NCBI RefSeq assembly: GCF_018130385.1
Contig: NZ_JAFCLU010000010.1
Location: forward strand, 1-64,000
Direction: 5' to 3'
Source: Bradyrhizobium sp. AUGA SZCCT0283
GTDB taxonomy: Bacteria; Pseudomonadota; Alphaproteobacteria; Rhizobiales; Xanthobacteraceae
Length of the DNA: 64,000 nt
Shown: piece by piece, positions 27,577 through 37,590 of the stretch
How positions within the stretch are numbered: position 1 is the stretch's first letter
Layout: each line of letters starts with the position of its first letter
Translations under genes and position numbers: made by a program
The notes under the pieces: model-generated
Database searches by the model: none
What the model was told of the DNA's origin: nothing
The model's input: only the letters and a program-made list of their open reading frames with translations

Positions 27577-29031
27577 TTATTGGGCCGAAATGCCCACCGT
27601 TGTTTGCGACCTCACGACCGACGGCGGATTCCATTTGCCGGTCAGCGCTTCCGACTTCGGCGCGTACAGGCGCATCGTCAGATTGAACGGTGCCTTCGGC
27701 GCAGGAAGCCAGTTGGCTTCGAACTCCTTGCCGGGGCTCGCGTTCTGGAAATAGAGGTCGAGCGAACCATCCGCATTGTACTTGAACGGCATCCAGCTGC
27801 TGACGGCAAAACGGTTCAGCGTGTTACCCACCTGGAATCCGTCCTGATCGTACAGCGTGATCGACCAGAACGCATTGACAGGCGGCGTGGCGCCCTTCTC
27901 GAAGGTGATGGTGTATTTGTTCGCGCCATCGAGCGGCTTGCCGGTGTCGTCGGCGAGATTGAGCGGATAAATGGCATCCTCGACCACATTCGCGCCAAGT
28001 CCCTGCTGCGCGAGAATAGCCCGCTTCAGGTAATAGTTGCCATAGACGCCGACCGTGTCGGTGTTCATCGACCAGCCGTTGGCAACCCGCGCCAGCGTCG
28101 GCAGCTTCCAGGCCATCAGCTTCTGTGCATCCTGCGGTGCGGTTTCCAGCGCCCTTTGCACGGCCGGATCGAGTTTGCCGATGTCAAAGCTCTTGCCAGG
28201 CTCGATGCCGATTTTCTTCATCTGCGCAAGGATCGGCTCGTCGGTGACATGTGGCGGATGAAGCTTGAGCAGCTCGGCCGCGTTGGCGAAATATACGCCC
28301 GCCGACATGGTATCGACCTGGGTCTTCGGCGGCGTCTTCATGTCGATGCTTGGGTCGGGCTTGAAGTCGACCGGCCTGGGCGCTTTGCCATACTCGGAAA
28401 GCAGGGTGACCTTGTAGCCGGCCTGGATCTTGTGAACCGCATCATAATCCGGCGGGCCGTCGGTCTTGGTCCGGCCGATCAGCCAGACGTAGGGCGTTGG
28501 CGCGTCGATGCGCTGGGTGTCCTTCGGCAGCTTGAACTCCTCAGCGAACTTGTCGCGCAGATCCGGCCTCCAATTCGCCGGCGCCACCAGGAACGTCCCG
28601 GCCTTGGTGCCCGTCGTTCGCCAGCCGGGCGATGCGAAGACGTCCGTCCACATGTCGAGCATCGGCAGCAGGTAGTACCGTCCATTGGTATCCGGCGCCG
28701 AGATGACGACGGGCTCCTTGGTCATGTCCAGCCACGAGGCGGAATACAGCGTGTCGAAGTTGGAGCGCACCACACCTTTGAAATCCGCCGGAGGGTATTC
28801 GCCCACATTGACGAACGTGTTCATCGGGCCCTTGAAATCGCCCATGCCGTTGGTGAATTGCTTGCGGGAAACGTCCATCGACATGATGGAGTAGAAATAG
28901 ACATAGGCGTCCACCGCGATGGCGTGCGCCTCCTGTTCGGTGATGGGTGCTGCCGATTGGGCCAGCGCCGCAGGTGCTGTCGCCGCACCAAGGCAGAGAG
29001 ACAATGTCAGTGGCAGGATTCCTCGAAACAT
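27577..29031 (-). CDS. DUF1254/DUF1214 domain secreted protein
   Basis: 484 residues with a signal peptide (about 1-24, ending ALAQSA). The N-terminal DUF1254 domain (about 40-180; AVDAYVYFYSIMSMDVSRKQ) and C-terminal DUF1214 domain (about 330-450; FWSITLYDQDGFQVGNTLNR) are both present. These periplasmic beta-rich proteins are widespread in Bradyrhizobium; their role is not known. A fragment of a second copy lies downstream. Confidence 0.85.
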   Translation of the reverse strand: MFRGILPLTLSLCLGAATAPAALAQSAAPITEQEAHAIAVDAYVYFYSIMSMDVSRKQFTNGMGDFKGPMNTFVNVGEYPPADFKGVVRSNFDTLYSASWLDMTKEPVVISAPDTNGRYYLLPMLDMWTDVFASPGWRTTGTKAGTFLVAPANWRPDLRDKFAEEFKLPKDTQRIDAPTPYVWLIGRTKTDGPPDYDAVHKIQAGYKVTLLSEYGKAPRPVDFKPDPSIDMKTPPKTQVDTMSAGVYFANAAELLKLHPPHVTDEPILAQMKKIGIEPGKSFDIGKLDPAVQRALETAPQDAQKLMAWKLPTLARVANGWSMNTDTVGVYGNYYLKRAILAQQGLGANVVEDAIYPLNLADDTGKPLDGANKYTITFEKGATPPVNAFWSITLYDQDGFQVGNTLNRFAVSSWMPFKYNADGSLDLYFQNASPGKEFEANWLPAPKAPFNLTMRLYAPKSEALTGKWNPPSVVRSQTTVGISAQ

Positions 29032-29576
29032 GTCGAACCTCCTCTTCTGATTTGTCGATTGGCAGTTGCTATTTGCTGCGTCGTTCAGTTCTCCTTGTCC
29101 ACCTTCGGAATCTTCCCGCCTCCCATGAGCGGCGGCGCGACGTTTCTTTCGGTTAGCTGATCGGCATCATATCGCCAGAGCCTTCCGACCGACGTAGCGC
29201 GCATCCCTGTGTCTTCTCGTTTCAGCAACAGGGCGGATAAGGATAATTCTGGGCAAGCGCTGTTTCGGTCCCGCGCAACGTCGCGGTTACGGCGAGTATT
29301 CTAAAAATATGATTCAGTGTTGTGATACGCATGACATCATTCCTTGTACAAAAAAACCACGGAACGACTTGAAGCACTCGCGCTTGGGTGCGCGAGGGAG
29401 CGTGCAACTGAATTGCAACGCCGGCTGCATTTAACGCTGTATGGCGTCTGCAGAATCGAAGCAGGATTGCTGGAATTTCGAATGCTATAAAGCTTGTCGT
29501 TGTAGGGGCTTCGAAGTGTGACTTCGGCTATCTCCGCGGGCGTCACGATAGCACAACCTAACAACGAGGGCCAGCG
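29032..29576. other. intergenic stretch
   Basis: Apart from the tiny frame at 29222-29332, nothing gene-like is visible. It should contain the divergent promoters of the DUF1254 gene and of the adaptor gene at 29577. Confidence 0.4.
29222..29332 (-). CDS. 36-residue possible secreted peptide
   Basis: ATG at 29332 with AAGGA eight bases upstream. Reads MRITTLNHIFRILAVTATLR then GTETALAQNYPYPPCC. The leader looks like a signal peptide with cleavage after ALAQ, leaving a seven-residue mature peptide ending in two cysteines. It could instead be the stub of a truncated secreted protein gene. Confidence 0.35.
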   Translation of the reverse strand: MRITTLNHIFRILAVTATLRGTETALAQNYPYPPCC

Positions 29577-30686
29577 ATGATCATTATTCTGTGCCTCTAT
29601 CTCGTCGCGCTGTGGGCCGTGTTCTCGAAATTCAAACTGGTGCGATGGAGCTGGTTGTCCGGAACTATCTCGCTGTTAATAGGCGGGTTTATCCTCGCGA
29701 CATTTCTTGCGCTTTTTAACTACCTCACGCCGTCGGGGCGCGTGACGGTGACCGGCCGCGTGGTGGAAGTGACGCCGAATGTGACGGGACAAATTGTCGC
29801 GATCCCGGTCAAGTCGAACGTGCCGGTGAAGGCCAACCACGTGCTGTTTCAAATCGACCCGGCGCCGTTTCAATACAAGGTCGCGCAGTTGCAGGCCTCG
29901 CTTGCTGGCGCAAAGCAGCAGGTCGAGATCCTGAAATCGAATTACGAACAGGCAACAGCAAATGTCAGCGGGCTCACCACGCAGGTCGCCTATAACAAAG
30001 AACGTCTCGCCGACATCCAGATGCTTGCAGCGGATGATGCCAACACGCAATTTCAGGCGCAGGACAAGTAGGTCCAGTACGAAACCGTGTCAGCGCAGCT
30101 TGGCGCGGCCAAGGCCGCGCAGCAGAGTGCAAAACTTGCACTGGATTCCGAGATCGGCGGCGTCAACACGACCGTCGCGCAGCTTCGGGCGCAACTTGAT
30201 AGCGCCAACTGGGAACTAGCGCAGACCACCATCCGCGCACCCGCCGACGGCTATGTCACCGTTGTTGCATTGACGGTCGGCGATCGGGCGTTGCAGTTGC
30301 ACTCGGCGATGTCGTTCATCGTCGAGAGGGAGATCACGCTGGTCGGAATGTTCTCGCAGAATGGCTTCCAGACCATCAAGGAGGGCACGCTCGTCGATAT
30401 TGTTTTCGATAACGCCCCGGGGCGTATCTATCACGCCAGGATCACTGGGATCCCGAAGGGCATCGGCCAGGGCCAGATCGCGGCGTCGGGGACGCTTGCG
30501 CGCACCAACGCGCTCGGCGGCGCGACGACGTTTCCGGCGGTGATCTCGATACCTGACGGGATGAGCCGTGACTCGCTTCGTTTGGGGATGTCCGGCAGCG
30601 CCACCGCTTTTGCCGGCAACGCCGGCGTGATCGGTCTTCTGGCGTCGATTCTGGTGTGGGTGGGTTCCTACACGGCATGTCGTTAG
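29577..30686 (+). pseudogene. HlyD/AaeA-type membrane fusion protein with in-frame TAG
   Basis: The full frame is 369 codons: one or two membrane segments (about 1-50), a lipoyl/barrel-sandwich half (GRVVEVTPNVTGQIVAIPVK, about 61-80), a coiled-coil hairpin (about 95-205) and the returning barrel (TTIRAPADGYVTVVALTVGD). A TAG at 30069-30071 (codon 165) interrupts it; the frame continues unchanged as VQYETVSAQLGAAK. One change of CAG to TAG explains it. No DUF3302 partner or pump gene is adjacent. Confidence 0.8.
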
Positions 30687-30881
30687 CCGGCCGGACGCAA
30701 ACCGGTCGGAATGCACAAAAAAAGCGCGCGTCTTTAGATTGTGCTGCAAGATTCCGATAATCAATTTAAGCGAGCCTGCGCGAGGCTTCGCTATGATGGA
30801 AGCCGCCCGATCAGCCGTGCAGGATGATGCGGATGCAACCGGGCCGAGCGTTACTGGCTGTTCTGATTTGGAAATCGAGCG

Positions 30882-31187
30882 ATGCAGAAAGTAATTGAAT
30901 TTCGTGGCCCGAAGGCTGAAGCCGTGTCGGAGCCGCAGGCGGTGGCGCCGCCATCCATGGAACCGATATTGGCGGTGGTCGATTCATTGTCCCGCACCCT
31001 CGATTGCATCAAGACCATGTGCGCGACCGAACCGAGCGGCGCGATCCGCGACAGACTGGAGACCGAACGGGCAAATCTCGTCATCGGGCTTTTTGTCGCC
31101 CGGGTCGCCGCGATGCGGCTGTCTTCCGGCGAGCCGACACCGAATGTTTCAGCCAACTCGAACTTGCCGATCGCCAGCCGCGGCTGA
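30882..31187 (+). CDS. small hypothetical protein
   Basis: 101 residues (MQKVIEFRGPKAEAVSEPQA...), soluble. The middle part (ILAVVDSLSRTLDCIKTMCA) is helical with two Cys. No signal peptide. It resembles conserved short Bradyrhizobium proteins; function unknown. Confidence 0.5.
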   Translation: MQKVIEFRGPKAEAVSEPQAVAPPSMEPILAVVDSLSRTLDCIKTMCATEPSGAIRDRLETERANLVIGLFVARVAAMRLSSGEPTPNVSANSNLPIASRG

Positions 31188-31201
31188 CGGTCTCGGCCGC
31201 A

Positions 31202-31735
31202 TCATCGCGCGCTGCGCTTCCACAGCCTGACCAGCGGGCCGTCCGCGCCCCTGACCGGATCGGCCTTCGGCAGCTTCACTTCCGGGATCGTCTTCAGCGC
31301 CCTGGCATGGTTCTCCGGCGTCGGCCGCGTGATCTGCATCGGTGGTCCCGGCGGATAGGCGCCGACCACCCAGAAATCGGGGCTGGCCGAGAGACATTGA
31401 TGCCCGGTGCCCGCGGGCAGGATGGCAACGTCGCCGGCCGATATCTCCAGTTCCTCGCCGCGGTCACCGCCAAAGCGAACGCGGGCGTGGCCGCGGGCAA
31501 CGCCGAGCACCTCATGCACGGTGGCATGATAATGCGCATAGTCGTAGACGCCGTTGCGCCACATCGCGCCCCAGCCATTGGCGCCGAACAGGCCTTCGAT
31601 GGTCTTCTCGGGGTGGTCGTTCGCGACATCGACCGCGCCCTTGTAGACCAGGAACGGCAGGGGATTGTTGGGAACGAGGCCGTCGTCCTCGAAGATGAAG
31701 GTGAGCGGCTCGATATCGGCGCTGACGACGGACAT
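31202..31735 (-). CDS. cupin-domain protein
   Basis: 177 residues from the ATG at 31735 with GGAG six bases upstream. The frame extends into the REP repeat at 31752, so the longer start is rejected. Cupin motif 1 is YDYAHYHATVHEVLGVARG (His-His-Glu metal ligands, about 67-85) and motif 2 is GDVAILPAGTGHQCL (about 102-116). A single-domain cupin of the YjlB type; substrate unknown. Confidence 0.8.
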   Translation of the reverse strand: MSVVSADIEPLTFIFEDDGLVPNNPLPFLVYKGAVDVANDHPEKTIEGLFGANGWGAMWRNGVYDYAHYHATVHEVLGVARGHARVRFGGDRGEELEISAGDVAILPAGTGHQCLSASPDFWVVGAYPPGPPMQITRPTPENHARALKTIPEVKLPKADPVRGADGPLVRLWKRSAR

Positions 31736-31751
31736 GGTTGTCTCCGAAATC

Positions 31752-31839
31752 GTAGGGTGGGCAAAGCGAAGCGTGCCCACCATTCCGAGCAATGCGTGAA
31801 ATGGTGGGCACGGCGCAAATGCGCCTTTGCCCACCCTAC
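31752..31839. repeat. REP-like repeat, GTGGGCAAAGCGAAGCG family
   Basis: GTAGGGTGGGCAAAGCGAAG ... CTTTGCCCACCCTAC. Second copy of the element at 19926. Sits between the cupin and thioesterase genes. Confidence 0.75.
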
Positions 31840-31862
31840 AAGATCAAACCGTTGTCTGCCGC

Positions 31863-32363
31863 TCACGTTCCATTCGGAATCTCGAACACCAGACACGTCG
31901 TCGTCGCATGCGCGAGCAGCCGGCCTTTTGCATCGGTGATGCGCGCCTCTGCGGTGGCGGCGCGGCGGCCGACGCTGAGCGTCTTGCCCTCGCTGCGGAC
32001 AGGCCCGGTATCCTCCGTCATGCCCTTGATGAAGGAGATCTTGAATTCGAGCGTGGTGTAGCCGGTGCCGGCGGGCAGCGCGGTGTGGACAGCGAGCCCC
32101 ATCGCGGAATCCAGCAGGATCGCGGCGTAGCCGCCATGCACCGAGCCGATCGGATTGTAGTGCCGGAAGCCCGGCACGCTGTGGAACACGACGTGGCCGG
32201 CTTCGGCGGTCGAATCGAACGGCTCCACGTTCTGCATCATCGGCGGCGCCGGCAATCTGCCGTCAAAGATGGCGCGGACGAAATCGAGGCCCGACATCGA
32301 CGCCATCACACGGGTTGGTGTGACGCCGTATTCGACCTTGGGAGCGGCGGTTCTGTCGTGCAT
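31863..32363 (-). CDS. PaaI-family hotdog thioesterase
   Basis: 166 residues. The hotdog core includes NPIGSVHGGYAAILLDSAMG (about 69-88), the usual HGG catalytic segment of PaaI/YdiI thioesterases, and GRRAATAEARITDAKGRLLA near the C-terminus. Likely hydrolyses an acyl- or aryl-CoA. No pathway context is visible. Confidence 0.85.
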   Translation of the reverse strand: MHDRTAAPKVEYGVTPTRVMASMSGLDFVRAIFDGRLPAPPMMQNVEPFDSTAEAGHVVFHSVPGFRHYNPIGSVHGGYAAILLDSAMGLAVHTALPAGTGYTTLEFKISFIKGMTEDTGPVRSEGKTLSVGRRAATAEARITDAKGRLLAHATTTCLVFEIPNGT

Positions 32364-32488
32364 GGGGTATTCCCGTCGTTATAATTACGATCATCATATT
32401 AATGGAATATCGCCAAACCGGTGCCTCGTCACATGATATCTCATCATGCCCCGGATTTGATCCGCTCATGCGTTGGTTTTCAAGGAAC

Positions 32489-32596
32489 GTCATTGCGAGC
32501 GAAGCGAAGCAATCCATTGGGCCGCAAAGCAAGAATGGATTGCTTCGTCGCTTTGCTTCCTTGCGCAAACGCTTCGCGTTTGTCGCAGGCAATGAC
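32489..32596. repeat. REP-like repeat, GTCATTGCGAGC family
   Basis: GTCATTGCGAGCGAAGCGAA ... GCAATGAC, containing an inverted TGGATTGCTTCGTCGC. Lies 10 bases after the carA stop. Confidence 0.75.
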
Positions 32597-32607
32597 GGCG
32601 GAGCGGC

Positions 32608-33798
32608 TTACGCCCGCTTGTTCGCGCGCATCAGGTCGGCGAACCGCTTGAACAAATAGTGCGAGTCGCGCGGGCCCGGCGAGGCTTCCGGGTGATACTG
32701 CACGGAAAACACGGGCTTGCCCTTGAGCTCGATGCCGCAATTGGAGCCGTCGAACAGCGAGATGTGGGTCTGCGTCGCGCCCTCCGGCAGCGTCGCCTGA
32801 TCCACGGCAAAGCCGTGGTTCATCGAGGTGATCTCCACCTTGCCGGTGGTCTCGTCCTTGACCGGATGATTGGCGCCGTGATGGCCCTGGTGCATCTTCA
32901 TGGTCTTGGCGCCGACGGCAAGCCCCAGCATCTGGTGGCCCAGACAAATCCCAAAGGTCGGCGTGCCCGACGCAATCACCCGCTTGATCACCGGTACCGC
33001 GTATTTGCCGGTGGCGGCCGGGTCGCCCGGGCCGTTCGAGAGGAACACGCCGTCCGGCTTCATCGCCAGAATGTCTTCGGCCGAGGTCGTGGCGGGCACC
33101 ACCGTGACCTTGCAGCCTTCACCGGCGAGCAGCCGCAGAATGTTGCGCTTGATGCCGTAGTCGATCGCGACCACGTTGAACTCCGGCTCGGTCTGCCGGC
33201 CAAAACCCTTTTCCCACACCCACGGCGTCTCTTCCCAGGTGAAGCGCTGGGCTGATGTGACCATCGGCACCAGGTCCATGCCCTCGAGGCCCGGCCACTC
33301 GCGCGCCTCTTCCTTCATGCCATGCAGGTCGAACTCGCCATTTTTGGCGTGGGCGATGACCGCGTTCGGCATGCCCTTGGTGCGGATCAGCGCGGTCAGC
33401 GCCCGGGTGTCGATGCCCGAGAGGCCGATGATGCCGCGCGCCTTCAGCCACCGGTCGAGATGTTTGGTGGCGCGGTAGTTCGAGGGATCTGATATGGCCG
33501 AGCGCAGGATGACGCCGCGCGCGCCCGGCGTGGCCGCCATGTTCACCGTCTCGATGTCTTCCTCGTTGGTGCCGACATTGCCGATATGCGGGAAGGTGAA
33601 GGTGATGAGCTGCCCGGCATAGGAGGGATCGGTGAGGATCTCCTCGTATCCGGTCATCGCGGTGTTGAAGCAGACCTCGCCGACGGCGTGGCCTTCCGCG
33701 CCGAGGCCAAAACCCTCCAGCACGGTACCATCGGCAAGCACGAGGAGCGCGGTCGGTTTGTGGTCCGGCCAGGCTGAAGCGTTTTCAGATGTTGTCAT
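32608..33798 (-). CDS. carA: carbamoyl-phosphate synthase small subunit
   Basis: 396 residues. N-terminal small-subunit domain (about 15-150) and C-terminal class I glutamine amidotransferase (about 200-385) with the nucleophile Cys in [16 protein letters not shown] and the catalytic His-Glu in [12 protein letters not shown]. Supplies ammonia from glutamine to CarB. carA and carB are 7.5 kb apart here, both on the minus strand and not in one operon. Confidence 0.97.
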   Translation of the reverse strand: MTTSENASAWPDHKPTALLVLADGTVLEGFGLGAEGHAVGEVCFNTAMTGYEEILTDPSYAGQLITFTFPHIGNVGTNEEDIETVNMAATPGARGVILRSAISDPSNYRATKHLDRWLKARGIIGLSGIDTRALTALIRTKGMPNAVIAHAKNGEFDLHGMKEEAREWPGLEGMDLVPMVTSAQRFTWEETPWVWEKGFGRQTEPEFNVVAIDYGIKRNILRLLAGEGCKVTVVPATTSAEDILAMKPDGVFLSNGPGDPAATGKYAVPVIKRVIASGTPTFGICLGHQMLGLAVGAKTMKMHQGHHGANHPVKDETTGKVEITSMNHGFAVDQATLPEGATQTHISLFDGSNCGIELKGKPVFSVQYHPEASPGPRDSHYLFKRFADLMRANKRA

Positions 33799-33950
33799 GA
33801 GCGCACTTCATAGTCGCAAGCGCCCCCGCGCGTCAAAGCCGGAAGACGTGGATTCACATGCGTTTGCCGCATATTTGACAGCCAGTTCCGCGGTCTTAAG
33901 GTGGCTTTTCCGCCTTTTTGCGAGATTTTGCCTCCAATCCGGAGCCAGGC

Positions 33951-34652
33951 ATGGACAACTCGATGCCGATCCTGCTCGTCCCGGGCCTCGTCAGCTCGCC
34001 GCGGATCTACGCCCCCGTGGTGCCTGATCTGTGGCGGTTCGGCCCGGTGACGGTCGCCAACCACATCCGCGACGGCCATATGGCGCTGATCGCGCGGAGG
34101 ATTCTGGCCGAGGCGCCGCCGCGCTTCGCACTCGCCGGGCATTCGATGGGCGGCTATATCGCCTTCGAGATCATGCGGCAGGCGCCCGAACGGGTGGCGA
34201 AACTGGCGCTGCTCAACACCCAGGCGCGGCCGGATACGCCGGAGGCGACCGCCCGCCGCCGAACCATGATGGCGCGTGCGAAAAGCGGCGAATACCGCGC
34301 CGTGCTGGACGAGCTCTTTGCGGGCTTCGTGCACCCGTCGCGCCGCGCGGATGCGAGCCTGCGCCAGCTCGTCCATGACATGGGCGGGGATGTCGGGGTG
34401 GAAGGCTTCGTGCGCCAGCAGGAGGCCATCATCAGCCGGCCGGACTCGCGGCCGATATTGGCGGCCATCAAATGCCCGACGCTGGTGCTTTCGGGCGACG
34501 AAGACAACACCATCCCGAACGCGCTGTCGGTCGAGATGGCCAACAACATTCACAACGCGAGGCTCGTGATCCTGCCCAATTGCGGACACCTGCCGCAGCC
34601 GGAACAGCCGGAGGCGACCGCGGACGCGCTGGTCGAATGGCTGAGGAGCTAG
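33951..34652 (+). CDS. alpha/beta hydrolase
   Basis: 233 residues from the ATG at 33951 (GGAG seven bases upstream). Nucleophile elbow AGHSMGGYIAFEIM (about 62-75, Ser in GHSMG), an acid in LSGDEDNTIPNALSV and a His in NCGHLPQPEQPEA complete the triad. No lid feature points to a substrate. Divergent from carA. Confidence 0.85.
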   Translation: MDNSMPILLVPGLVSSPRIYAPVVPDLWRFGPVTVANHIRDGHMALIARRILAEAPPRFALAGHSMGGYIAFEIMRQAPERVAKLALLNTQARPDTPEATARRRTMMARAKSGEYRAVLDELFAGFVHPSRRADASLRQLVHDMGGDVGVEGFVRQQEAIISRPDSRPILAAIKCPTLVLSGDEDNTIPNALSVEMANNIHNARLVILPNCGHLPQPEQPEATADALVEWLRS

Positions 34653-34709
34653 TTGTTTCAGCGCCGCGAACCGCCTAGATCAGAGCCTGAAAATTCGAAA
34701 GGTAAGACC

Positions 34710-35165
34710 ATGCTGCGCGACGACATCAACAACGCGGTCAAGGAAGCCATGAAGGCAAAGGACGAGCGAAAGCTCTCCACGCTGCGCATGGTCAATTCGA
34801 CCATCAAGAACGCCGACATCGCCGCGCGCGGGGAGGGCAAGCCGCCGCTGTCGGACGCCGATCTGCTCGGCGTGCTGCAGAAGATGATCAAGCAGCGCCA
34901 GGAATCGGTCGAGCTCTACGACAAGGGCGGCCGCGCCGAACTGGCCGCGCAGGAGCGCGAGGAGATCGCGATCATCTCGGCCTATCTGCCCAAGCAGATG
35001 TCGGAGGACGAGATGAAGGCCGCGATCACGGCCGCGATCGCCGAGACCGGCGCCGCCGGCATGAAGGACATGGGCAAGGTGATCGGCGTGCTGCGCGCGA
35101 AATTCGCCGGGCAGATGGATTTCGGCAAGGCGAGCGGGATGGTGAAGGCGGCGCTGACGGGATAA
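34710..35165 (+). CDS. GatB/YqeY domain protein
   Basis: 151 residues from the ATG at 34710 (GAAAGG upstream). Full-length YqeY-like protein: LRDDINNAVKEAMKAKDERK at the N-terminus and GKVIGVLRAKFAGQMDFGKA at the C-terminus. The fold matches the tail of the GatB amidotransferase subunit, which binds tRNA. Often found near dnaG/rpoD; here 18 kb away. Role not established. Confidence 0.9.
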   Translation: MLRDDINNAVKEAMKAKDERKLSTLRMVNSTIKNADIAARGEGKPPLSDADLLGVLQKMIKQRQESVELYDKGGRAELAAQEREEIAIISAYLPKQMSEDEMKAAITAAIAETGAAGMKDMGKVIGVLRAKFAGQMDFGKASGMVKAALTG

Positions 35166-35246
35166 TTTTTCTTCGGGAACCTTTCCGACGACGCAACATC
35201 CAACGGATTCAAGCTCCGTTGGCAAACGTCGTGGAAAGGCATCTCG

Positions 35247-35863
35247 ATGACTCCGAACGTACATGCACTGGATCGCGCAAGCGCGTCCCTGTCCGGGACC
35301 AAAAGACCTGCTAGGGCCGAGGTCGAGGCCGCCGTGCGCACCATCATCCGATGGACGGGCGAAGATCCCGAACGGGACGGCCTGCGCGAGACGCCGGCGC
35401 GCGTGACGCGATCGTTCGAGGAATTCTTCGCGGGCTATGGTCAGGACCCGGTCGAGATCCTGAAAAAGACCTTCGAAGAGATCGAAGGCTATGACGAGAT
35501 GATCGTGCTGCGCGGCATCCGTTTCGAGAGCCATTGCGAACATCACATGGCGCCGATCATCGGTCAGGCCTGGGTGGCCTACATTCCAAACGGCCGCGTG
35601 GTCGGCATCAGCAAGCTGGCGCGCGTCGTCGACGTCTATGCCAGGCGTCTGCAGATTCAGGAAAAGATGACCGCGCAGATCGCCAACACCATCAATGACG
35701 TCCTGGAACCGCAAGGCGTCGGCGTCATTATCAAGGCGTCGCATCACTGCATGACGACGCGCGGCGTGCACAAGCGGACACCGACCTCGTGACCAGCCGC
35801 ATGCTGGGCTGCTTTCGCGACAACGCGCTGACCCGTCAGGAATTTTTGGGAATGGCGACGTAG
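35247..35863 (+). pseudogene. folE: GTP cyclohydrolase I, frameshifted near C-terminus
   Basis: The frame from 35247 carries the family core: zinc ligands in [11 protein letters not shown] and [11 protein letters not shown]. It then slips to RTPTS and stops at 35792. One base lower, the expected end [20 protein letters not shown] then EFLGMAT continues to a TAG at 35861-35863. A one-base deletion near 35775 explains this; about 27 C-terminal residues are replaced. All zinc ligands remain, so partial function cannot be excluded. Makes dihydroneopterin triphosphate for folate/pterin. Confidence 0.8.
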
Positions 35864-35879
35864 CGCAGCGGAGGACGAG

Positions 35880-37409
35880 ATGGCCGATCAGCAAGCACCG
35901 CCCGCCGGTCCCGATCTGTCAAACGGCGTACCCCTGTCCGAAATCGCGGGTGAGACCTTGCTTGGTCATGTCGGCGACGATGAAGTTCTGCTGGTGCGTT
36001 CGGGCTCCGAAATCTTTGCGATCGGCGCCCATTGCAGCCATTATCACGGGCCGCTCGCCGAAGGCCTCGTGACCGGCGGAGGCATCCGTTGTCCCTGGCA
36101 CCACGCCTGTTTCGACTTGCGCACCGGCGAAGCCACCCGGGCGCCAGCGCTCAATCCGATCGCCGTCTGGAAGGTCGAGCAGGAAGACGGGCGCATCTTC
36201 GTCCGGGAAAAGCGTGAACAGCCCAAGCCGCAGGTGAAGGGCGCCATCGATGCGCCCGGCCAAATCGTGATTATCGGCGGTGGCGCGGCGGGCTTTGCCG
36301 CAGCCGAGATGCTGCGGCGGCAGGATTATCGCGGCGGCATCGTGATGTTCAGCAACGAGGCGGCGCCGCCAGTTGACCGGCCGAACCTGTCAAAAGACTA
36401 TCTCGCCGGCAGCGCGCCGGAGGATTGGCTGCCGTTGCGGCCGGACGATTTCTACACCGCGGCGAAGATCGACCTGCGGCTCAACACCGAGGTCACGTCA
36501 ATTGACGTCAACGCGCGCCAGGTGGTCACGGCCGGCGGCGACATCGTCCCCTACGACCGCTTGCTGCTGGCGACCGGCGCGGAGCCGGTGCGCCTGCCGA
36601 TACCGGGCGCCGACCAGTCACATGTTCACGTGCTGCGCTCGCTGGCCGATTCCCGCGCAATTATCGCCTTGGCCGATGGCGCGCGGCGCGCGGTTGTGAT
36701 CGGCGCGAGCTTTATCGGGTTAGAGGCCGCAGCGTCGTTGCGCGCCAGAAATGTCGAGGTCCACGTCGTTGGCCTCGAGCAGCGGCCGATGGAGCGCGTG
36801 CTCGGACCCGAGATGGGCGATTTCGTCCGCGCCCTGCATGAAGAGCACGGCGTCATCTTTCATCTCGGCGACACCGTCACCGCGATCGACGGCAAGCGCG
36901 CGACGCTGAAAAGCGGCGGCGCGATCGAGGCCGATATCGTCGTGGTCGGCGTCGGCGTACGCCCCCGCCTCGGATTGGCCGAAAAGGCCGGGCTCGCGAT
37001 CGATCGCGGCGTTACCGTCGATGCCTATCTCGAAACCAGCGTACCCGGCATCTATGCCGCGGGCGATATCGCGCGCTGGCCCGATCCGCATTCCCGCGAA
37101 AACATCCGCGTCGAACATTGGGTGGTGGCGGAGCGTCAGGGCCAGACGGCGGCGCGAAACATGCTCGGGCAGCGCGAGCCGTTCGATGCGGTGCCGTTCT
37201 TCTGGAGCCAGCACTACGATGTGCCGATCAATTACGTCGGCCACGCCGAGAAATGGGACGAAATCGCGGTGGACGGCAACATCGCCGGCAGGGATTGTCT
37301 GCTCCTGTACAAGAGCCGTGGCCGCGTGCTCGCCGTCGCCTCGATCTATCGCGACCTCGCAAGCCTCGAGGCGGAGGTTGCGATGGAGAGAAGGCCGGTG
37401 TCTTCTTGA
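35880..37409 (+). CDS. Rieske/FAD NAD(P)H oxidoreductase (AIFM3-like)
   Basis: 509 residues. N-terminal Rieske domain (about 10-110) with ligands in AHCSHYHG and CPWHHACFD. Then a pyridine-nucleotide-disulfide oxidoreductase: FAD motif IVIIGGGAAGFAAAEML (about 129-145), NAD motif AVVIGASFIGLEAAASL (about 269-285) and GIYAAGDIARWPDP. A single-chain ferredoxin-reductase fusion resembling AIFM3 and bacterial Rieske reductases. Starts 16 bases after the folE end. Confidence 0.9.
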   Translation: MADQQAPPAGPDLSNGVPLSEIAGETLLGHVGDDEVLLVRSGSEIFAIGAHCSHYHGPLAEGLVTGGGIRCPWHHACFDLRTGEATRAPALNPIAVWKVEQEDGRIFVREKREQPKPQVKGAIDAPGQIVIIGGGAAGFAAAEMLRRQDYRGGIVMFSNEAAPPVDRPNLSKDYLAGSAPEDWLPLRPDDFYTAAKIDLRLNTEVTSIDVNARQVVTAGGDIVPYDRLLLATGAEPVRLPIPGADQSHVHVLRSLADSRAIIALADGARRAVVIGASFIGLEAAASLRARNVEVHVVGLEQRPMERVLGPEMGDFVRALHEEHGVIFHLGDTVTAIDGKRATLKSGGAIEADIVVVGVGVRPRLGLAEKAGLAIDRGVTVDAYLETSVPGIYAAGDIARWPDPHSRENIRVEHWVVAERQGQTAARNMLGQREPFDAVPFFWSQHYDVPINYVGHAEKWDEIAVDGNIAGRDCLLLYKSRGRVLAVASIYRDLASLEAEVAMERRPVSS

Positions 37410-37440
37410 ACGCGAGCTAGAAAAAGCCTCTCCACGTCAG

Positions 37441-37562
37441 GCCCGGGCTTGTCCCGGGCATCCACGTCTTTACAATTCGGCCTAACCAAAACGTGGATGG
37501 CCGGGAGCGCAGACAAGTGTACGTAGTCTGCGCAAAACAGACTACTATGCCCGGCCATGACG
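37441..37562. repeat. palindromic intergenic repeat, GCCCGGGCTTGTCCCGGGC type
   Basis: GCCCGGGCTTGTCCCGGGCA, CCACGTC inverted as ACGTGG, and ATGCCCGGCCATGACG at the right end. Fills the gap between the reductase and acyl-CoA synthetase genes. Confidence 0.6.
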
Positions 37563-37590
37563 AATAGGGTCAGGGAACGAACCAAACGCC

